A stretch of 9,311 nucleotides of DNA. Origin: Mollicutes bacterium (GTDB lineage: Bacteria > Bacillota_I > Bacilli_A > Izemoplasmatales > Izemoplasmataceae). The stretch spans positions 1-9,311 of the forward strand of contig PUMR01000070.1 in assembly GCA_003551455.1 (NCBI GenBank), in the 5' to 3' direction. Of the stretch, positions 6,055 through 9,311 are shown piece by piece. How positions within the stretch are numbered: the stretch's first letter is position 1; each line of letters begins with the position of its first letter. The translations under genes and the position numbers were made by a program. The notes under the pieces were generated by a model. It saw only the letters and a list, made by a program, of their open reading frames with translations. It had not been told where the DNA came from and searched no databases.

Positions 6055-7587
6055 ATGCTTGATATCAAGAATCTCACCATCCGGCTGAAGAAGAGCGGTT
6101 TCCCATTGGTCGACGCTCTCTCGTTCACCGTGAATCCCGGCGACAAGATCGCCCTCATCGGCCAGGAAGGCACCGGAAAGACGACGCTTCTCGATTGTCT
6201 GGAGGAAGGGGAGCCGCCATTCCATGTCGAGATGACGGGCGACATCCGTAAAAAGGGTGTCATCGGCCGTCTCGAGCAGGACATCAGCCTGAGATACGCC
6301 CGGACACGGACCCTGGATTTCTTTGTGCAGGACGTCGGCCGAAAAGAACCGTTGCCGGAACGCTTTGAGATGTTGAAGGATCTCCAAGAGACGCTGAACC
6401 GGCTCGGATTCCCCATGGAGGCCTATCATGACGAGAAACGCATCGGCGATTACAGCGGCGGTGAAGCCGTGAAGCTCGGTATCGCCCGTCTGCTCATGCG
6501 CGATGCGGAAATCCTTCTCCTCGACGAGCCGACCAACGACCTCGATTTCGAGACGATCCTCTTTCTCGAGGATTTCATCCGTGAAGAGGAGCGTCCCGTG
6601 CTCTTTGTCTCCCATGACGAGAGACTCCTGGAGAACACGGCGAACGGTGTCATCCATCTGCAGCGGGTCCGCAAACGCCGACAAGCAAAGACCGATACGT
6701 GGAGAGGCACATTCAAAGACTTCGTCGCGCACAGGATTCAAAGCTTCGAGTCGGATCTCATGATCGCGAGAAAACAACGCGCCGAATACAAAAAGAAGAT
6801 GGAACGGTTCCGGAGGATCTATCAGAAAGTCGCCCATGAGCAGGACCAGACCGTGCGCAATCCCGAGAAGGCGCGACTCCTGAAAAAGAAGATCAAACAT
6901 TTGAAAAGCGTCGAGAAGAACATCGAGCGGGAGAAGGAGAGTTTCAAGGAGATACCGGAGCCGGAGGAACCGATTGACATCGCCTTTCCCGACACCGTCC
7001 GGCTTCCCGCCCGAAGGCGGGTCGCGGACTTTCACATCGACAAGCTCGAAATCGCCGGGAGAGAACTCTCCCGAGACATCCGTCTCATGGTCCAAGGTCC
7101 CGCGAAAGTCGCCATCACGGGTGCGAACGGATCCGGCAAGACGACACTTCTGAAAGCCTTGCGGGACGCCCTTGCCGAAAAAGAGAATCTCCGGGTGGGC
7201 TATATGCCCCAGGATTACAACGAACTCGATGGCGACCAGCCGGTTCTGACTTTTTTGGGGGTCACCGACAGAAAGACCGAAGGCCGGGTGCGGAAGATGC
7301 TCGGGGCTCTCGGGTTCGAACGGGAGGAGATGGTCATGTCCGTCGACTCATTGAGCGGTGGACAGAAGACCAAACTCTGTCTTCTCCGGATGATCCTCGA
7401 AGAGAAGAATGTGCTCCTTCTCGACGAGCCGACGAGGAATCTCTCCCCTTTGAGTGCTCCCCGGGTGCGCAGCGTCCTTTCCGGTTTCGGGGGGGCGATC
7501 ATCGCCGTGACACACGACAGGGCCTTCATCGAGGAGGTCTTTGATGAGATGTATCGTCTTGATGTGCGGGGATTGCACAGGATATAA
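6055..7587 (+). CDS. ABC-F family ATPase (translation factor / ribosome-protection type)
   Basis: A 510-residue soluble protein with two ATP-binding cassettes and no membrane segments, the ABC-F layout of proteins that bind the ribosomal E site and either assist translation or protect against antibiotics. Cassette 1: Walker A GQEGTGKT (36-43), signature YSGGE (133-137), Walker B ILLLDEPTNDLD (153-164), switch H187. The linker at about 205-320 is basic and charged, with a predicted coiled coil near 230-300. Cassette 2: Walker A GANGSGKT (356-363), signature LSGGQ (433-437), Walker B VLLLDEPT (453-460), switch H487. The second D-loop reads RNLSPLS rather than NDLD, a variant I recall from a Bacillota subgroup of ABC-F proteins. 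ATG 6055 has AGGGGGGG 7 nt upstream. Stop TAA. Resistance cannot be told from housekeeping function by sequence alone. Confidence 0.92.
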   Translation: MLDIKNLTIRLKKSGFPLVDALSFTVNPGDKIALIGQEGTGKTTLLDCLEEGEPPFHVEMTGDIRKKGVIGRLEQDISLRYARTRTLDFFVQDVGRKEPLPERFEMLKDLQETLNRLGFPMEAYHDEKRIGDYSGGEAVKLGIARLLMRDAEILLLDEPTNDLDFETILFLEDFIREEERPVLFVSHDERLLENTANGVIHLQRVRKRRQAKTDTWRGTFKDFVAHRIQSFESDLMIARKQRAEYKKKMERFRRIYQKVAHEQDQTVRNPEKARLLKKKIKHLKSVEKNIEREKESFKEIPEPEEPIDIAFPDTVRLPARRRVADFHIDKLEIAGRELSRDIRLMVQGPAKVAITGANGSGKTTLLKALRDALAEKENLRVGYMPQDYNELDGDQPVLTFLGVTDRKTEGRVRKMLGALGFEREEMVMSVDSLSGGQKTKLCLLRMILEEKNVLLLDEPTRNLSPLSAPRVRSVLSGFGGAIIAVTHDRAFIEEVFDEMYRLDVRGLHRI

Positions 7588-7648
7588 GGCCCATATGGTG
7601 CAGGTCGCCCTCTTGAACGAGGAAACTTCGAAAGAAGGTGAAGGATAG

Positions 7649-8791
7649 ATGCGCATCAACCGCATGCTCTTGTTTTTTCTCTTTATGGCTCTTGTCGTCT
7701 ATTTCATCCTGCTCTGGCGGGAGCTCGATACCAGGCCCTCGTTCTTCCGGGGGCTCCTCTTGTTTTTCGCCTTCTATTTCCTCGCTCTTGTCTGGCACGA
7801 ACTGGGCCATTTTGTGAGTTTTGCCAAAAACAGGGTCAAAAGACGGGGCATCTTCCTCTTTTTCCTCTATTTTTTGAAAGAGAACGGACGTTATCGGCTC
7901 CGTATACGTTTCAATCTAATCACTTTTCTCGGCGGCATCGTGATTCCCGATGTCCCGGCGGTCGAGAATGAAGAATCGTTCACAAGATACCGGCAAGCGT
8001 TCATCAAGGCTATCGCGGCCGGCCCCCGCGCCTCGCTCGTGCTTTTGGTCATCGGCTGGGCTTTCCATTTCACGACTCTTTTTGCAGGCTTGGGTGGCTG
8101 GTGGGCCGCCGTCGGCTATGTCGCGGCACTCTCACTCACCTTGACCACTTTCTTGGTCCAGTTGGTCTCCTCTTTGGAAAACGAGTTCGCCGTCGGTGAC
8201 ATCAGGGCGAAAGAACGCCTCGCCGAAGATGATTTTTTCGCTTCCTTGCAACTCTATCAGTCATACATCTATTCGTCCGACCCCTGCGCATTCCGCAAGA
8301 AGAGCCGCTATCTCGCTGAAAGGATCGACAAAGGACTATCGGAGCGTCTCAACGGAAACGACTTCTCCCATTTCACCCTGGAGGCCCTCCATATGCGCCT
8401 CATGGCCCACCTCGCCGGTGAGGAGGATATCACCGAGGAGGTCCGGGATGTTCTCGTCCATCTCTATGAACACGGCATCATCACCGATTTGCCTCAAGAG
8501 ATCGCCCATGTCGTCGCCCACCGCATGGTCGTCTTCATCCGTGAGTATTACGGCATGGAAGAAGCGAAGCGGTTCTATCAAAGCATCCGGAACAAGAATC
8601 ATCCCGACCCCGGTGCGAGGGAGTATCTTTCCCGACAAGCCGAACACGCCTTGGGCATCGCCGATCATGGAAAGTATCTCTTACAAGCGAAGAACGTCCG
8701 CTACACGATCCTGCACCCGGTGCTTTCGCATTTTGAGGGTTATGTACGGGACGATATGCTTTTGAACCGGCGACTGGTCCGGGAATCTTGA
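7649..8791 (+). CDS. Membrane protein with HExxH motif, M50 site-2-protease-like
   Basis: A 380-residue protein whose N-terminal half is membrane-embedded and whose C-terminal half (about 190-380) is soluble, helical and of no family I recognise. Hydrophobic segments lie at about 6-24, 34-57, 119-145 and 150-175. H50-E-L-G-H54 lies within the second one, as in intramembrane zinc proteases; AAGPRASL (123-130) resembles the GP-containing second motif of M50 proteins. The third motif (NxxPxxxLDG type, supplying the Asp ligand) is not clear; GD184I after the last helix is the best candidate. ATG 7649 has GAAGGTGA 7 nt upstream. The 61-nt gap after the ABC-F gene shows no terminator, so the two are probably co-transcribed. 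It may be a protease cleaving a membrane-bound regulator or peptide, or a non-catalytic relative. Confidence 0.75.
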   Translation: MRINRMLLFFLFMALVVYFILLWRELDTRPSFFRGLLLFFAFYFLALVWHELGHFVSFAKNRVKRRGIFLFFLYFLKENGRYRLRIRFNLITFLGGIVIPDVPAVENEESFTRYRQAFIKAIAAGPRASLVLLVIGWAFHFTTLFAGLGGWWAAVGYVAALSLTLTTFLVQLVSSLENEFAVGDIRAKERLAEDDFFASLQLYQSYIYSSDPCAFRKKSRYLAERIDKGLSERLNGNDFSHFTLEALHMRLMAHLAGEEDITEEVRDVLVHLYEHGIITDLPQEIAHVVAHRMVVFIREYYGMEEAKRFYQSIRNKNHPDPGAREYLSRQAEHALGIADHGKYLLQAKNVRYTILHPVLSHFEGYVRDDMLLNRRLVRES

Positions 8792-9164
8792 CAAATTGCT
8801 CCCATCATGCAAGTGTGGTAATGGATGAAAGGGATGCTTCGGCAGCCTGGAGATACGTGAAAACAGGTGTGTGAGCGACCATGAAGAAGAAAATCCGAAA
8901 AAACACGAGAAGAAACCTCATGAAGACTTTCGTGCATTATGTCGGACAAATCGTCAAGACCCGGTTCGACACCGTGAACCGCTTTTGAGTACATCCATCG
9001 GGAAGATGCCATGGATGTGGTCGGCATGAAAAGCAGACAGACCGTAGGCGAGAACCATGGCAAAGTTGCCCCGGACCATCTCGCCGATAGTCTCGCTTGT
9101 TGCGGACGGACTGCCAGGCCACGGCGGAAACAGACGGCATTCCCCCGGTTTTATCACAATCCCG
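8792..9164. other. 373-nt stretch without a convincing gene
   Basis: No family-like ORF, tRNA or clear terminator is visible between the M50-like gene and the hairpin at 9165. Short overlapping frames exist on both strands, the best being 8881-8988 (+) and 8954-9157 (-); the latter reads ETIGEMVRGNFAMVLAYGLS with codon choice like real genes here but is not recognised and lacks a supported start. The region could hold a decayed gene. A TTGACA at 8788-8793 overlapping the preceding stop codon has no matching -10. Confidence 0.5.
8881..8988 (+). CDS. Possible 35-residue basic peptide (doubtful)
   Basis: ATG to TGA encoding a lysine/arginine-rich peptide that starts MKKKIRKNTRRNLMK and continues with a mildly amphipathic stretch (TFVHYVGQIV). 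An in-frame TGA lies 9 nt before the ATG, so it does not extend upstream. The nearest AGG is 13 nt from the ATG, a poor Shine-Dalgarno, and no promoter is evident. It may be chance. Confidence 0.15.
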   Translation: MKKKIRKNTRRNLMKTFVHYVGQIVKTRFDTVNRF

Positions 9165-9192
9165 TATCCCGCCCTTGCATTCGGGCGGGATA
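9165..9192. repeat. 10-bp perfect inverted repeat around the -35 box
   Basis: TATCCCGCCC (9165-9174) and GGGCGGGATA (9183-9192) flank the 8-nt TTGCATTC. The left arm lies just upstream of the -35 box and the right arm fills most of the promoter spacer. The tail (TGTTATAT) is only weakly T-rich, so it may be either a poor terminator for upstream transcription or a protein-binding operator. Confidence 0.8.
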
Positions 9193-9203
9193 TGTTATAT
9201 AAT
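9175..9203 (+). promoter_or_regulatory. Sigma-A promoter for the M-box leader transcript
   Basis: TTGCAT (9175-9180), a 17-nt spacer and a perfect TATAAT (9198-9203). The predicted start near 9210 is only about 10 nt before the riboswitch begins, as expected for a leader RNA. Confidence 0.8.
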
Positions 9204-9216
9204 GCGCACGGTAAAC

Positions 9217-9311
9217 GAATAGCTTACGTTAGGTGAGGCTCCTATACAGATACACGCTGCTGCCCAGAAATGTCGAAAGATGCCAATGGGTCAACAAGCA
9301 TTGCCGATATA
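9217..9311 (+). promoter_or_regulatory. M-box (ykoK leader) Mg2+ riboswitch, 5' half, cut by window edge
   Basis: The stretch from about 9225 carries the conserved M-box sequence blocks in order: GTTAGGTGAGGCTCCTATAC (9228-9247), CGCTGCTGCCCAGAAATGTC (9255-9274), and GCCAATGGGTCAACA (9282-9296). The M-box aptamer (about 165-170 nt) binds several Mg2+ ions and switches off expression of the downstream gene when Mg2+ is plentiful. Only the first roughly 95 nt are inside the window, so the 3' half, the expression platform and the regulated gene (usually MgtE, CorA or a P-type Mg2+ ATPase) are not seen. Confidence 0.95.

Noticed and set aside
5970..6062. Possible leader peptide upstream of the ABC-F gene, as in ribosome-stalling attenuation
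   Set aside because: The 30-codon frame overlaps the ABC-F start, but it has no Shine-Dalgarno and I could not find alternative terminator/antiterminator hairpins.
5722..7095. Minus-strand open frame of 457 codons opposite the membrane protein and ABC-F genes
   Set aside because: It spans two well-supported plus-strand genes and their terminator, shows no motifs, and is explained by codon bias of the ABC-F gene.
8788..8822. TTGACA overlapping the stop codon of the M50-like gene as a promoter for the region downstream
   Set aside because: The bases 17 nt downstream are AAGTGT, with no acceptable -10; the nearest TAAT is too far away.

Overview
The window is about 9.3 kb of bacterial chromosome at moderate G+C (a little above half by eye). 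It carries nine complete genes, one gene cut off by the left edge, and a riboswitch cut off by the right edge. Several features suggest a Bacillota (Firmicutes) or closely allied lineage. Shine-Dalgarno sequences are strong (GAGGTGAT, GAGGAG, GAGGAGG), promoters are of the sigma-A type, terminators are classical hairpin plus T-run, the leader at the right end is an M-box, and several proteins resemble Bacillus MhqD/MhqO and related nitroreductases. TGG is used for Trp and TGA is a normal stop, so this is not a genetic-code-4 mollicute. The species cannot be named from the sequence.

Layout. (1) 1-668: 3' half of fabV, a trans-2-enoyl-CoA/ACP reductase. (2) 850-2015: a two-gene nucleoside operon, a cytidine deaminase-like protein followed 2 nt later by a nucleoside phosphorylase, closed by a terminator at 2055-2080. 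(3) 2162/2174-3795: a VOC ring-cleaving dioxygenase (MhqO-like) coupled to an alpha/beta hydrolase (MhqD-like), closed by a terminator near 3798-3828. (4) 3950-4666 (+) and 4689-5282 (-): a SAM methyltransferase and an MhqN-like nitroreductase, converging on one bidirectional terminator. (5) 5318-5398: two divergent sigma-A promoters, one for the nitroreductase and one for a small four-helix membrane protein (5425-5895). (6) 6055-8791: an ABC-F ATPase followed, without a visible terminator, by a membrane protein with an HExxH motif resembling M50 site-2 proteases. (7) 8792-9164: no convincing gene. (8) 9165-9311: a hairpin-embedded promoter and the first half of an M-box Mg2+ riboswitch, so the next gene, outside the window, is probably a Mg2+ transporter.

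How the genes work together. The dioxygenase, hydrolase and nitroreductase correspond to the enzyme types that Bacillus subtilis uses against quinones, hydroquinones and other electrophiles (Mhq regulon); this is the clearest functional theme. The deaminase and phosphorylase form a likely nucleoside salvage or catabolic pair, and both have altered substrate-site motifs. The rest looks like ordinary housekeeping or accessory content. I did not find mobile elements, CRISPR arrays, tRNAs or rRNAs. I see no clear evidence of a wholly new system; the best leads are the altered nucleoside enzymes, the M50-like protein next to the ABC-F gene, and the two regulatory regions at 5341-5398 and 9165-9203.
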